In this document: in pieces, positions 16,987 to 26,518 of the stretch | Numbering within the stretch: the first letter of the stretch is position 1 | How the letters are laid out: the number at the start of each line of letters is the position of its first letter | Source of the DNA: Cloacimonetes bacterium UBA6097 | GTDB taxonomy: Bacteria; Cloacimonadota; Cloacimonadia; Cloacimonadales; Cloacimonadaceae | DNA length: 64,000 bases | Assembly: GCA_002435865.1 (NCBI GenBank) | Contig: DIWV01000007.1 | Location: 515,452 to 579,451, forward strand | Direction: 5' to 3' | Made by a program: the position numbers and the translations under genes | Notes under the pieces: generated by a model | What the model saw: the letters and a program-made list of their open reading frames with translations, nothing else | What the model was told of the DNA's origin: nothing | The model's database searches: none

Positions 16987-17487
16987 ATGAAGAAGAAATA
17001 TTTATATTCACCCTGGAGATTTGATTATATAAATTCGGAACCTTGTACTGGCTGTATTTTTTGCTGTAAACCTGATGCTGAAGACGATAAAAATCACTTG
17101 ATTGTATATAGAAGTGAATACTGTTTTGTAATATTAAATTTATATCCTTATAATAACGGGCATGTTATGGTAGTTCCTTATAACCATGTTCCTACTCTGA
17201 CAAAGTTATCGTCAAAAGAGTTGATCGATGTTTTTTCAACGGTTCAGTTAACAGAATCAGTGCTTAGTAAAGTGTATAAATGCGAGGGAATCAACATCGG
17301 CATAAATATAGGAAAAGCTGCCGGAGCCGGAGTAGATGAACATATCCACGTGCATCTTGTACCCCGGTGGCAGGGAGATTGTAATTTTATGTCTGTAGTA
17401 GGCGGGAAGAGAGTCATTCCGGAAGATTTTGAATCAGCTTATCAAAAACTGAAAGCAGCTTTTGATAAACTTAAGGCAAAGAAATAG
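16987..17487 (+). CDS. HIT-family hydrolase/Ap4A phosphorylase-like protein
   Basis: 166-residue histidine-triad protein. An N-terminal zinc-knuckle-like CTGCIFC, then LNLYPYNNGHVMVVPYNHV, and the catalytic HIHVHLVPRW (HxHxH). Members hydrolyse or phosphorolyse diadenosine polyphosphates or nucleoside phosphoramidates. The N-terminal YSPWRFDYI resembles the Ap4A phosphorylase-type bacterial branch. It starts 6 nt after the glmU-like gene. Confidence 0.92.
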   Translation: MKKKYLYSPWRFDYINSEPCTGCIFCCKPDAEDDKNHLIVYRSEYCFVILNLYPYNNGHVMVVPYNHVPTLTKLSSKELIDVFSTVQLTESVLSKVYKCEGINIGINIGKAAGAGVDEHIHVHLVPRWQGDCNFMSVVGGKRVIPEDFESAYQKLKAAFDKLKAKK

Positions 17488-17582
17488 ATTAATCAATGGC
17501 GATATTTTGAAATGTATGTGATAACACCTGTTTATTACTTGGTTTTTTCATCTTCATTGCTCTTATCACACAGAGAGTTTTC

Positions 17583-17650
17583 AGGGAGTCATCAGGGAGT
17601 CATCAGGGACTTTCTCTCCGATGACTCGCTGATGAGTCTGAAGAGTCACT
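17583..17650. repeat. 11-bp phased inverted array II
   Basis: Two exact AGGGAGTCATC units (17583-17593 and 17594-17604) are followed, after a short loop, by inverted 11-mers GATGACTCGCT, GATGAGTCTGA and AGAGTCACTCT. The arms pair as a long imperfect hairpin. It lies between the HIT gene and the LytR_C gene, ending about 65 nt before the latter's start. Confidence 0.8.
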
Positions 17651-17713
17651 CTGCGCAGGGTATGAATACTATGGGCAGGATTGAGGTTTGACAGATTCAC
17701 AGGGAGAAAATTA

Positions 17714-18130
17714 ATGTCACGCTCAAGTAAGTTAATTCTTATAATAGTAATTGTAATATTGTTCATAAGCGCTGTTGGCATACTCTTGTATAAATACAAA
17801 GTGCTTGATAAAAACGGCATCAGTGATGGTGAGCAAAAATTACCTGCTGTAAAGATAATCCTTACAAATGGATGTGGTTTTGAGGGACTGGCAAAAGAGT
17901 TTTCAGAATTCCTCAGTGAGAAGAATATTGACATAATTGCAATTGGCAACACCCGAAAACCAGTTTATGATAAAACTATAATAGTTATCCGTAAGGGAGA
18001 TAATGAGGATTTGAGAAGACTGCAAAGGATGACCGGCATATCCAGGTTCACAATGGCTAAAAATGAAACAGCTTTAGCAGATTTTGAAATAATTATCGGC
18101 AAAGATTATGAGCAATATACAAAAAAGTAA
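17714..18130 (+). CDS. LytR_C domain membrane-anchored protein
   Basis: A short protein with one N-terminal transmembrane helix (about residues 6-26) and an extracytoplasmic LytR_C domain (VKIILTNGCGFEGLAKEFSEFL, a small alpha/beta domain found at the end of LytR-CpsA-Psr proteins or alone). An upstream in-frame start at 17681 exists, but the ATG at 17714 follows an AGGGAG ribosome-binding site and places the positive residues directly before the helix. It precedes rsfS. The function of stand-alone LytR_C proteins is not established. Confidence 0.82.
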   Translation: MSRSSKLILIIVIVILFISAVGILLYKYKVLDKNGISDGEQKLPAVKIILTNGCGFEGLAKEFSEFLSEKNIDIIAIGNTRKPVYDKTIIVIRKGDNEDLRRLQRMTGISRFTMAKNETALADFEIIIGKDYEQYTKK

Positions 18131-18150
18131 CAATAACCCGTTGGAGCATT

Positions 18151-18504
18151 ATGATAGATACTAAAGAAAAAGTTAAACTTATTATTGAATGGCTGGCTGA
18201 GAAAAAAGCGGAAAACATCTCTGCATATGATTTTTCAGGGAAAAACTCATTTACAGATTTTGTTATAGTATGCGAAGGTCAGGCAGATTTGCATGTTAGA
18301 GCAATCGGAAACCACATTCTTGATATGGTTAAAGAACATCATTTTACACTTCTGAGTAAAGAAGGTGTGGATTATTCTCACTGGTTTCTGGTTGATTTAG
18401 GTGACGTTATAATACATATTTTTATGCCAGAAACCCGGCTATATTACAAAATAGATGAGTTTATTACTTCCTATCTGCAAAAAATAGAAGACGTAGAGAA
18501 ATAA
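18151..18504 (+). CDS. rsfS: Ribosomal silencing factor RsfS
   Basis: RsfS binds L14 of the large subunit and blocks subunit joining during starvation. The 117 residues show the family pattern IIEWLAEKKAENISAYDFS, FTDFVIVCEGQADLHVRAIGNHI, KEGVDYSHWFLVDLGDVIIHIFMPETRLYY. Length and order are standard. It lies 20 nt after the LytR_C gene and 1 nt before argS. Confidence 0.95.
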   Translation: MIDTKEKVKLIIEWLAEKKAENISAYDFSGKNSFTDFVIVCEGQADLHVRAIGNHILDMVKEHHFTLLSKEGVDYSHWFLVDLGDVIIHIFMPETRLYYKIDEFITSYLQKIEDVEK

Positions 18505-18505
18505 T

Positions 18506-20158
18506 ATGATTAGACAGTTTATATATGACCAGGTAATTGAAGCATTGGAACACTTGGGCTATACTCACGATAAAGAGATAATAATAGAGATTCCTAACAA
18601 TAAGGAATTCGGTGATTTTTCCACTAATGCTGCTATGATTCTTGGTAAAGAGAACAAGATTGCACCAAAAATTCTGGCAGAACAGTTGATAAAAGAATTT
18701 AAAAAAATCAAGGCATTTAAGAAAGTAGAAATTGCCGGTCCGGGTTTTATAAACTTTGTTATTGCTCCCGCACAATATTTTGAACTGCTATGGCAAATCA
18801 ACAAAGCAGACATGGAATTTGCACAATCCGATTACGGTAAAAATGAAAAAGTTATGTTGGAATTTGTGAGTGCTAATCCTACCGGTCCATTAAATATTGT
18901 AAGTGCCAGAGCTGCTGCTTTTGGCGACACTTTATACAGAGTAATGAAATGGTTGGGTTATGATCCGCTCAGGGAATTTTATATCAATGATGCAGGCAAT
19001 CAGGTAGATATCCTGGCTGAATCTGTAGAATTGCGTCTGAGAGAAATACACGGTGAAAAACTTGAAGAATTCCCTTTTGAAGCTTATCATGGTGAATACG
19101 TAAGACATCTTGCCCAAAAGCTGAATTCCCAGGAAGGCATACGCATTTTTATGATGCCGGAAAAAGAAAGAATGGAACACCTGAAGGACTATGCTCTTAA
19201 TGAAATTCACCTGATGCAGGAGAATAGTCTTGAAAAATTTGGAGTCAGTTTTGATAGTTGGGTCTCAGAAAAAACTCTGAGAATGGAAGGAGTTGTTGAG
19301 GAAGTTCTAAGTTATCTGGCAGAAGCAGATTGTACCTATGAAAAAGAAGATGCTATCTGGTTTTGCTCTACTAAATTCGGAGATGATAAAGACAGGGTAT
19401 TAATGAAATCAGACGGTTCTATAACTTATTTTGTGCCAGATCTTGCTTACCATCTGACTAAATTACAAAGAGGATTTACAAAACTGATCGATGTTTTCGG
19501 TCCCGATCACCACGGTTATGTCCCTCGGCTGAAAGCTGCATTCAAAGCTTTGAAATATGATGATTCTATGCTGGAAATAATCTTCCTGCAGCAGGTAAAT
19601 TTGTTTGAAAGCGGAGAAAGAATCAAAATGAGCAAACGTGCAGGAAAGATTGTTACTATGGACGACTTGCTAAGTGTTGTCAGCAAAGACTCTGCAAGAT
19701 ATTTCTTTATTGCCCGTAAAGCTAATGCTCATCTGAATTTTGATTTGGAACTGGCTTTGAAAAAGAACTCGGAAAATCCTGTATATTATTGCCAATATGC
19801 ACATGCAAGGATTTGCAGTATATTGAAAAAGGCAAAAAAAGATAAAGTATTGCCCAAAACCTGGAATAAAGAGCTTATAACAAAACTTACCAAAACCGAA
19901 GAATTGGCTTTGATTAAAAAGATGACTGAACTGCCTGAGTTACTCATCGGCATAGCTGAGCAGCGGGAACCCTATAGATTAACAGTTTTTGTTGAAGAAC
20001 TTGCCGGGATGTTTCACAGATATTATACAAAATATCAAATCGTTAATGATAAACACAAAGAACTATCTCAGGCAAGACTGCTATTGATAAACAATATAAA
20101 GAATGTTCTCGCCATCAGCTTTGAACTAATGGGAATAAGTGCTCCGGAAAAGATGTAA
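18506..20158 (+). CDS. argS: Arginyl-tRNA synthetase ArgS with divergent HIGH motif
   Basis: Class I synthetase charging tRNA-Arg. The N-terminal additional domain IEIPNNKEFGDFSTNAAM and VEIAGPGFINF are clear. The first signature, normally NPTGPLHIGH, reads ANPTGPLNIVSARAAA, so both His of HIGH are replaced (Asn and Ser). I believe this variant occurs in ArgRS of other phyla, but that should be checked. The second motif is KMSKRAGKIV, in place of KMSKS. The C-terminal anticodon-binding domain (YCQYAHARICSILKK to the end) is intact. 550 residues is normal. Confidence 0.95.
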   Translation: MIRQFIYDQVIEALEHLGYTHDKEIIIEIPNNKEFGDFSTNAAMILGKENKIAPKILAEQLIKEFKKIKAFKKVEIAGPGFINFVIAPAQYFELLWQINKADMEFAQSDYGKNEKVMLEFVSANPTGPLNIVSARAAAFGDTLYRVMKWLGYDPLREFYINDAGNQVDILAESVELRLREIHGEKLEEFPFEAYHGEYVRHLAQKLNSQEGIRIFMMPEKERMEHLKDYALNEIHLMQENSLEKFGVSFDSWVSEKTLRMEGVVEEVLSYLAEADCTYEKEDAIWFCSTKFGDDKDRVLMKSDGSITYFVPDLAYHLTKLQRGFTKLIDVFGPDHHGYVPRLKAAFKALKYDDSMLEIIFLQQVNLFESGERIKMSKRAGKIVTMDDLLSVVSKDSARYFFIARKANAHLNFDLELALKKNSENPVYYCQYAHARICSILKKAKKDKVLPKTWNKELITKLTKTEELALIKKMTELPELLIGIAEQREPYRLTVFVEELAGMFHRYYTKYQIVNDKHKELSQARLLLINNIKNVLAISFELMGISAPEKM

Positions 20159-20598
20159 TGTCATTAGAATTCCGTAAAATGCGGGAAGAAGACCTTGATG
20201 AAGTATACGAAATTGAGCAAAGTTCTTTTTCTGACCCCTGGCCTCAGGAATTTTTTAAACTGGATTTTATGCATGATGATTATGTTGCTATACAAGGTAA
20301 ACAAGTTGCAGGATATCTTTGTGCCTTGCAGGTATTGGACGAATGTACCATTGCCAACATCTCTGTAAAACCGTCTCTGCGAAGACAGGGTATTGCAGAA
20401 TACCTTTTTCAGGAATTGTATAAGATTATGGATAAGAGGGATGTAAGGTTTTATTATCTGGAAGTCAGGGCTTCTAACACAGCAGCTTATTCTCTGTATA
20501 TAAAGCTTGGTTTCTCACAGATTGGCATCAGAAAAGGATATTATCATAATCCGGTTGAGGATGCTGTTGTTATGTCCCTGGAAAGAAAATTGAATTGA
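20158..20598 (+). CDS. rimI: Ribosomal-protein-alanine N-acetyltransferase RimI
   Basis: GNAT enzyme that acetylates the N-terminal Ala of S18. MREEDLDEVYEIEQSSFSDPWPQEFF is the RimI N-terminus; acetyl-CoA binding is RRQGIAEYLF, followed by LEVRASNTAAYSLYIKLGFSQIGIRKGYY. 146 residues. The ATG overlaps the argS stop by 1 nt. Confidence 0.93.
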   Translation: MSLEFRKMREEDLDEVYEIEQSSFSDPWPQEFFKLDFMHDDYVAIQGKQVAGYLCALQVLDECTIANISVKPSLRRQGIAEYLFQELYKIMDKRDVRFYYLEVRASNTAAYSLYIKLGFSQIGIRKGYYHNPVEDAVVMSLERKLN

Positions 20599-20607
20599 GA
20601 AATTGAT

Positions 20608-22206
20608 ATGAAAGATTTTGATTTTCTGGTTATCGGCAGCGGTATTGCCGGATTAGTCTATGCAATAGAGTCTTCAAAACAAGGTACAGTTGCAGTAATC
20701 TCCAAAAAAAGTTTGTATGAATGCAATACAGATTATGCTCAGGGAGGCATTGCAGCTGTTCTGGACGCACATGACTCTTTTGAAGAGCATATTCATGATA
20801 CATATATCGCCGGAGCTGAGCTTGGCAAAAAAGAAGTAATCAAACAAATTATCAGTGAAGGTCCGGCTTTAATTAAATACCTGGTTGAAATGGGAACTGA
20901 TTTCACCCGTAGAGATGAGAATTACGACAGGAGTATGGAAAATCTGTCTCTTACCAGAGAAGGTGGACATTCCAGAAACAGAGTGGCTTATGCTGCAGAC
21001 TCAACCGGGCATCAGATAATGGAAGCACTGATTCGGAATTGTAAAAATAATTCTAATATTACAGTGTTTGAGAATCATATGGCAGTCGATTTGATTACTC
21101 AACACCATATTCCCCAAACTGAAGGATTTATCCCCGGCATTACATGCTGGGGTGCCTATGTAATGGATAACTCTACCAACCAGATAGATATATTCCGTGC
21201 TAAAAAAACTATGCTTGCAACAGGTGGAGCTTCCTGTATTTACTCGCATAATACTAATTCGGAAATAGCCACTGGTGATGGTATGGCGATGGCTCGCCTG
21301 GCAGGTGCAAGGCTTGCTAATATGGAATTTGTTCAATTTCATCCCACTGCTTTTTATCATGCAGAAAGCAAGACATTTCTCATCAGTGAAGCTCTCAGAG
21401 GTGAAGGGGCAATTTTAAGGCTTCAGGATGGAAGCGAGTTTATGGGAAACTATCATCCTATGGGTAATCTTGCTCCCAGGGATATTGTTTCACAAGCTAT
21501 TGATGCTGAGCTGAAAAAGCGTGGTGACAAATACTGCTATCTTGATGCAACAAATGTCGATAAAGAAATACTCAGGAATCATTTTCCTTTTATAAATAAA
21601 AAATGCCTGGAATATGGAGTTGATTTTACAAAAGAACCAATACCTGTAGCACCGGCAGCACATTATTTTTGTGGCGGAATCCTCTCCACAATTAATGGAA
21701 TAACGGATATCAGAAATTTATTTGCAGCCGGTGAAGTTGCCTGCACAGGTCTTCACGGTGCAAACCGTCTGGCTTCAAACTCACTTCTGGAAGCTCTGGT
21801 TATAGCTTATCATGCAGGTCAGCAGCCATCCAACTTAAAGGATGTGAGCTTTCCGCCAATTCCTGAATGGCGAGACCAGGGACAGTTTAATGAGAATGAG
21901 TGGGTTGTGATTTCTCATAACAGAGAAATCATTGGTACAATTATGCAGGGCTATGTAGGAATACGCAGGTCTCGAAGATTGCTTAAATATGCTTTGTCCA
22001 GGATGGAGAACATTTATACAGAGATTAACAATTTTTATCAGCATAATACTGTTCGTAAAGAAGTGGTTGAGACCAGAAATATGGCTGTTATTTCTACGAT
22101 GGTTATACGTAGCGCACTGACCAGAAAAGAAAGCAGGGGAGCTCATTGTGTAATTGATTATCCGGATAGAGATGATAAAAATTATAAAAGTGATACGATA
22201 ATATGA
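20608..22206 (+). CDS. nadB: L-aspartate oxidase NadB
   Basis: Flavoprotein that oxidises aspartate to iminoaspartate for NAD synthesis; in anaerobes it uses fumarate as electron acceptor. FAD binding: VIGSGIAGLVYAIES. Substrate region: TREGGHSRNRVAYAADSTG, EFVQFHPTAF, SEALRGEGA. C-terminal ANRLASNSLLEALV is typical. Fumarate reductase subunits are related, but the length of 532 residues and the C-terminal helical region fit NadB. nadA and nadC are not in the window. Start 9 nt after rimI. Confidence 0.93.
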   Translation: MKDFDFLVIGSGIAGLVYAIESSKQGTVAVISKKSLYECNTDYAQGGIAAVLDAHDSFEEHIHDTYIAGAELGKKEVIKQIISEGPALIKYLVEMGTDFTRRDENYDRSMENLSLTREGGHSRNRVAYAADSTGHQIMEALIRNCKNNSNITVFENHMAVDLITQHHIPQTEGFIPGITCWGAYVMDNSTNQIDIFRAKKTMLATGGASCIYSHNTNSEIATGDGMAMARLAGARLANMEFVQFHPTAFYHAESKTFLISEALRGEGAILRLQDGSEFMGNYHPMGNLAPRDIVSQAIDAELKKRGDKYCYLDATNVDKEILRNHFPFINKKCLEYGVDFTKEPIPVAPAAHYFCGGILSTINGITDIRNLFAAGEVACTGLHGANRLASNSLLEALVIAYHAGQQPSNLKDVSFPPIPEWRDQGQFNENEWVVISHNREIIGTIMQGYVGIRRSRRLLKYALSRMENIYTEINNFYQHNTVRKEVVETRNMAVISTMVIRSALTRKESRGAHCVIDYPDRDDKNYKSDTII

Positions 22207-22835
22207 TGAATGAAAAAAGAGGCTTTTTTATAACATTTGAAGGTGTGGAAGGATGCGGCAAGAGCACTCAGGCGTTACTGCTGGCTAATGCTTTGCGGGA
22301 ACTGGGTCATGAAGTTTTACTGACCAGGGAGCCCGGTGGACCAGTTATATCAGAAGTTATTCGCAAAATACTGCTTGATCCTCAATACTTCGAGATGTTA
22401 CCGGAAACAGAAATGCTGCTTTATATGGCTAGCAGGAGTCAGCATACAGGAGAATGGATTCTACCTGCTTTAAAAGAAGGAAAAATAGTCATCAGCGACA
22501 GATATTATGATTCAACGATTGCCTATCAGGGTGCTGCCAGAGACCTGGATTATTCAATCATAGAAACAATAACTCATTTTGCTACTTATAACACAGATCC
22601 GGACTTAACTTTTTTAATAGATATTCCTGTTGAAGTAGGGATGAAAAGGATAAAATCACGTAAATTGGACAGATTAGAACTTGAAGATGTGGATTTTCAT
22701 GTTAAAGTCAGAGAGCAGTATTTATTTATTGCAACAAAATACCATTCAAGATATATTGTTATTGACGGCGATGATTTGGTGGATTCAATCCATCAAAAGA
22801 TTCTGGAATGTACGCTCAGTTCTGTAAACATTTAA
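22203..22835 (+). CDS. tmk: Thymidylate kinase Tmk
   Basis: Phosphorylates dTMP to dTDP. P-loop FEGVEGCGKSTQA, then LTREPGG (DR[YH]-type substrate motif SDRYYDSTIAYQGAAR follows) and LTFLIDIPVEVGMKRI. The usual lid arginines are reduced (KSRKLDRLELED). 210 residues is typical. The ATG at 22203 overlaps the nadB stop. Confidence 0.95.
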   Translation: MMNEKRGFFITFEGVEGCGKSTQALLLANALRELGHEVLLTREPGGPVISEVIRKILLDPQYFEMLPETEMLLYMASRSQHTGEWILPALKEGKIVISDRYYDSTIAYQGAARDLDYSIIETITHFATYNTDPDLTFLIDIPVEVGMKRIKSRKLDRLELEDVDFHVKVREQYLFIATKYHSRYIVIDGDDLVDSIHQKILECTLSSVNI

Positions 22836-22878
22836 TCATATTTCAGAGTATAATAAGATAAATTATAAGGAGTTTGTG

Positions 22879-24489
22879 ATGACTCGACCCAATACAAGAC
22901 CCTATATATTAGGATTAATTATAATTATTTGGTTAGTAGGCGGAGTTTTTGTTTTCAAATCGACCAATGCTTATGCTGCAAATGAAGCAGGCAACACAGA
23001 TCTCTATTCCAATCTGCAGCTTTTTAACGAAGTTTTGATTAAACTGAAGCAAAATTATGTTTCAGATACTAATGATGAAGAATTGATTAAATCTGCTATT
23101 GAAGGAATGCTAAGTTCAACAGATCCCCACACTACTTATTTTACGCGAGATGAGTTTTCTGATTTTACAACTTCAACCAAAGGTGAATTTGGCGGGTTAG
23201 GCATTCAGATTGATAAAAAGGGTGATTACATAACGGTCGTATCTCCAATAGAAGGAACTCCTGCTTACAGAATGGGGCTTACAGCAGGTGACAGAATTGT
23301 AAAGGTGGATGGCGTAAACATTGTTGCTTCCAGTACAGATGACGCTATTAAAAAGATGCGTGGTCCCGTAGGTACAAAAGTTACTCTTACAATATCCCGT
23401 CCAGGTGCACCTGATCTAATGGATTTCGAAATTATCCGTGAAATGATTAAAATTAAAAGTGTTCCATATGCCTTTAAACTGGATAATGGTGTGGGATACA
23501 TCAGAATCAGTCAATTCAGTGAAAACACTGACAAAGAACTTAAAACTGCGCTTGATACTCTGGAAACTCAAAAGATAAGAGGCTTGATAATTGATTTACG
23601 TTTTAATCCCGGTGGTTTGCTTGACCAGGCAATTGATACTGTTAACGAATTTATCGGTCCCAACAAACTCGTGGTTGAGACTAAAGGTAGAATCCAGCAA
23701 TCCAATCGTCAATACTTCACCCGTTTCAACAGAAAAACCAGGGACTATCCGATTGTTGTACTGGTTAATGAAGCATCAGCAAGTGCATCAGAGATATTTG
23801 CAGGTTCTTTGCAGGATTGGGACACAGGACTGATTGTAGGTAAAACAACTTTTGGAAAAGGTTCTGTCCAGCAGTTGTTCCCTTTATCCAACGGAAATGG
23901 GATAAAAATCACCACATCGCATTATTATATAAAGTCAGGCAGATGCATTCACAAGGAAATCAATGACAAAATTCTAAGAGGTAAAGAAGTAACGGAAGCA
24001 GAAAAAGAAGCAAGTGATAAAAAAGCTCATGACCAGGTATATTACACTGTTAATGGACGAAAAGTATTTGGCGGCGGGGGAATAACTCCTGATATTGAAT
24101 TTGCTCCTGACTTTCTTACCAATTTGGGAGTAGAGCTTCGTCGCAAGAATACGTTCTTCAATTTTGCAGTTGATTACATGGTAAAGAACAAGAATAATGT
24201 GCAGCCTGATTTCAAAATAAATAATGAAACATTTGAACAATTCCTGGATTATGCCAAAAAGCAGGATATCAAATTTACACAGGCTGAAATCGACAGCACA
24301 GCGTTATACATCCGAACTGCCTTAACCAGTGAAATCGTCGGTAAAGAATATGGAGAGCAGGCTGCATACAAGATAACACTTAATCTTGATGCGCAATTCC
24401 AGAAAGCAAGTGAACTTTTTGATAAATTCAAAACTCTTGACCAGATGTTTGCTTATGCAGAGAGCTTAAACAAGGAAGGAGATGAGTAA
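22879..24489 (+). CDS. ctpA: C-terminal processing protease (S41 family, CtpA-like)
   Basis: Periplasmic serine protease. Order: N-terminal signal anchor (about residues 7-28), helical region, PDZ domain (FGGLGIQIDKKGDYITVVSPIEGTPAYRMGL, about 95-175), and the S41 catalytic domain with Ser in NEASASASEIFAGSLQD and Lys in GKTTFGKGSVQQLFPL. I choose ATG 22879, 6 nt behind AAGGAG, over GTG 22876. The segment SGRCIHKEIND replaces the usual SGRSIQ. A C-terminal helical extension of about 120 residues follows. Family members trim lipoproteins or cell-wall enzymes. Confidence 0.93.
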   Translation: MTRPNTRPYILGLIIIIWLVGGVFVFKSTNAYAANEAGNTDLYSNLQLFNEVLIKLKQNYVSDTNDEELIKSAIEGMLSSTDPHTTYFTRDEFSDFTTSTKGEFGGLGIQIDKKGDYITVVSPIEGTPAYRMGLTAGDRIVKVDGVNIVASSTDDAIKKMRGPVGTKVTLTISRPGAPDLMDFEIIREMIKIKSVPYAFKLDNGVGYIRISQFSENTDKELKTALDTLETQKIRGLIIDLRFNPGGLLDQAIDTVNEFIGPNKLVVETKGRIQQSNRQYFTRFNRKTRDYPIVVLVNEASASASEIFAGSLQDWDTGLIVGKTTFGKGSVQQLFPLSNGNGIKITTSHYYIKSGRCIHKEINDKILRGKEVTEAEKEASDKKAHDQVYYTVNGRKVFGGGGITPDIEFAPDFLTNLGVELRRKNTFFNFAVDYMVKNKNNVQPDFKINNETFEQFLDYAKKQDIKFTQAEIDSTALYIRTALTSEIVGKEYGEQAAYKITLNLDAQFQKASELFDKFKTLDQMFAYAESLNKEGDE

Positions 24490-25118
24490 TGGATATTGAC
24501 AAAGAACTCAGGAAGATGTTGATTTATGCTGTCGATGATGATTTGATAAATCTTAAACTCCTTAATACAATTCTTGTACAGAACAAATATGAGAGGATAA
24601 AGCTAATATATTCAGGAGCAGATTTGTTGAAGGAAATCAACAATGAAATGCCTGATATTATACTTCTTGATATAATGATGCCCGGTATAAGCGGTTACGA
24701 TGCTTTGAAGAAGATTAAAAGCATAGATATCATGAAACACATTCCTGTAATTATGATAACTGCTGCTCCTCTGGGAGAGGACTTGGAACCCTTAAGGCTG
24801 AGTTTTGAATTGGGAGCAATGGACTATATAAGCAAACCCTATACTGCTACTGAGTTGAATGTGCGGGTAAGGTCAGCATTGTTTCTTGAAAAGCAGCGTA
24901 AAGATTTAGAAACCGCCTTAACAACTATCCGAACCTTGGAAAGCTTGCTACCTATCTGTTCATATTGTAAAAAAATACGTGCTGAAGACAGTAACTGGGA
25001 AGAGGTGGAAGTGTATATTTCTGAACATACAGATACAATGTTTAGCCATAGTATCTGTCCCAGCTGCTATACTAAATACATCAAACCACAATTAGATGCA
25101 TTAAAATCCAATCAATGA
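24489..25118 (+). CDS. Response regulator with C-terminal Cys-rich motif
   Basis: Receiver domain (residues about 10-130) with the acidic pocket AVDDD, phosphoacceptor Asp61 in ILLDIMMPG, Thr in MITAAP and Lys in YISKPYT. The output part is a short region containing LLPICSYCKKIRAEDSNWEEVEVYI and SICPSCYTKYI, a two-CxxC motif seen at the end of many sensory proteins and possibly metal-binding. No DNA-binding domain is present, so it probably signals by protein contact. No histidine kinase is adjacent. Overlaps the ctpA stop by 1 nt. Confidence 0.9.
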   Translation: MDIDKELRKMLIYAVDDDLINLKLLNTILVQNKYERIKLIYSGADLLKEINNEMPDIILLDIMMPGISGYDALKKIKSIDIMKHIPVIMITAAPLGEDLEPLRLSFELGAMDYISKPYTATELNVRVRSALFLEKQRKDLETALTTIRTLESLLPICSYCKKIRAEDSNWEEVEVYISEHTDTMFSHSICPSCYTKYIKPQLDALKSNQ

Positions 25119-25156
25119 TTAAACCATAGCATTAAAAATTATTAAGATATAAGCTT

Positions 25157-25191
25157 AAACCTTCTTAATTAAACTTAAGAAGGTTTTTTTT
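25157..25191. terminator. Strong terminator between convergent units
   Basis: A perfect 12-bp stem (AAACCTTCTTAA/TTAAGAAGGTTT, loop TTAAAC) followed by T-rich sequence on the plus strand. It ends the long plus-strand run and probably also serves the converging minus-strand lipoprotein gene. Confidence 0.9.
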
Positions 25192-25195
25192 AATC

Positions 25196-26518
25196 CTATG
25201 GTTTTTCCTGGATTGGATTTCTTGAGATTGGAAGAAATACCAGCTTAAAGTCTGATGATAGCTTGTTTCCACTAATATCAGAGGTCTCATCTTCAATTAC
25301 CAAAACGCAGGTTTTGTAATTTGACAGTTCTTTTTCCGGTTGAATCTGATAAGTTTTACTATTTGATTTTATTATTTTGAAAGGGATGTTCTTATCCGTC
25401 TCTACCTCTTTCACCGCTGCTTTAAACTTAGAAGCGGGAATTATCTCCGAGAATGTCACTTCCAAAGTTGGCATAAGGTTATTAACAGAAGCTCCATTAC
25501 GCGGTATCGTAGTCATTACCTGAGGAGCAGTTTTATCGGGAACAGTGCTGGCTGAGATAATCTTGGAGCTTAGTTCGGTGATATTTCCCTTTTTATCTGC
25601 TGCATTGGTTAGTTCAAATCTTAATTTGGTGGAATCCGTTTCTGCAGTTAACAAAGTAATCCTGTCTGCAATGTGATTGACAATCGGGATGTCCAGTTTC
25701 TTCTGCTTATCATCGTCTGTCACTGTAATTTTTTTATAGGATACGATAGGTTTATTCAGGATAATCTCGTATTCCCTGTTTGATACTGCCTGGATTGATT
25801 TTATCACCGGTTTTACAGTATCGGCATATGCCATATTCAGATTATATGTAATAATTGGTGCTTGCTCCAGATTTGCTTCATTGTATGGCTCAGAATCAGC
25901 ATCATAGCGTCCGTTAAGATTTTTATCAATATATGCTCTCAGGATATAATTCATTGGATTCAGAGCTTCAATTTCATAACTTTTACCCGAAACATTCTTT
26001 GCCATTACCCAGACAGAATCCGCTGAAAGAAGATTGACCATAATCGGAAGTCCGTTATCAGCCGGTTTTTCATAGTTGATAATACCTGAGATACGGTTTG
26101 ATTGCAGCTTCCCATGTTTAAAAACTATAGTCTGGTTCTTATCGAGTGTATTTCCCCTCACATCTTTAATCCGGGTAGTAAGAGTCATGTAATAATTTGT
26201 ATCAGGCTCCAGAGATTCCAGGAACTTAATAGTAATTATGTTGGCTTCGTAATAAATTTTCTTGTTTACTATAGCAGGATAGATGTAAAGCCCTTTAACA
26301 AAAGCAGCTCTGTCAATGGCTTTGGAAAAGCTCAGTTCCACTTTTTGCTCACTTATCTCTGCAAATTCCTCAGGGAATACTGCCAGAAGCTTCAGTTTAT
26401 CAATATCTTCCTTGCCGCCGGTGGGACTTTGTTTACTGCCGCAACTGCTTAATACAATTGATACAGCAACGATGATTAGAAATAATGACCAGTTTAAATG
26501 CTTAGAATCCTTGCTCAT
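25196..26518 (-). CDS. Lipoprotein with Ig-like (Big_5/SbsA-type) domains
   Basis: 440-residue predicted outer-membrane or periplasmic lipoprotein. A type II signal peptide ends in the lipobox VLSSC (Cys26). The next part, TGGKEDIDKLKLLAVFPEEFAEISEQKVELSFSKAID, is the standard N-terminal Ig-like domain of a Bacteroidetes-type family; a second one (APQVMTTIPRNGASVNNLMPTLEVTFSEII) lies near the C-terminus. Function is not established. It overlaps the ribE stop by 17 nt and is the last gene of the ybaB-recR-ribE unit. Confidence 0.82.
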   Translation of the reverse strand: MSKDSKHLNWSLFLIIVAVSIVLSSCGSKQSPTGGKEDIDKLKLLAVFPEEFAEISEQKVELSFSKAIDRAAFVKGLYIYPAIVNKKIYYEANIITIKFLESLEPDTNYYMTLTTRIKDVRGNTLDKNQTIVFKHGKLQSNRISGIINYEKPADNGLPIMVNLLSADSVWVMAKNVSGKSYEIEALNPMNYILRAYIDKNLNGRYDADSEPYNEANLEQAPIITYNLNMAYADTVKPVIKSIQAVSNREYEIILNKPIVSYKKITVTDDDKQKKLDIPIVNHIADRITLLTAETDSTKLRFELTNAADKKGNITELSSKIISASTVPDKTAPQVMTTIPRNGASVNNLMPTLEVTFSEIIPASKFKAAVKEVETDKNIPFKIIKSNSKTYQIQPEKELSNYKTCVLVIEDETSDISGNKLSSDFKLVFLPISRNPIQEKP

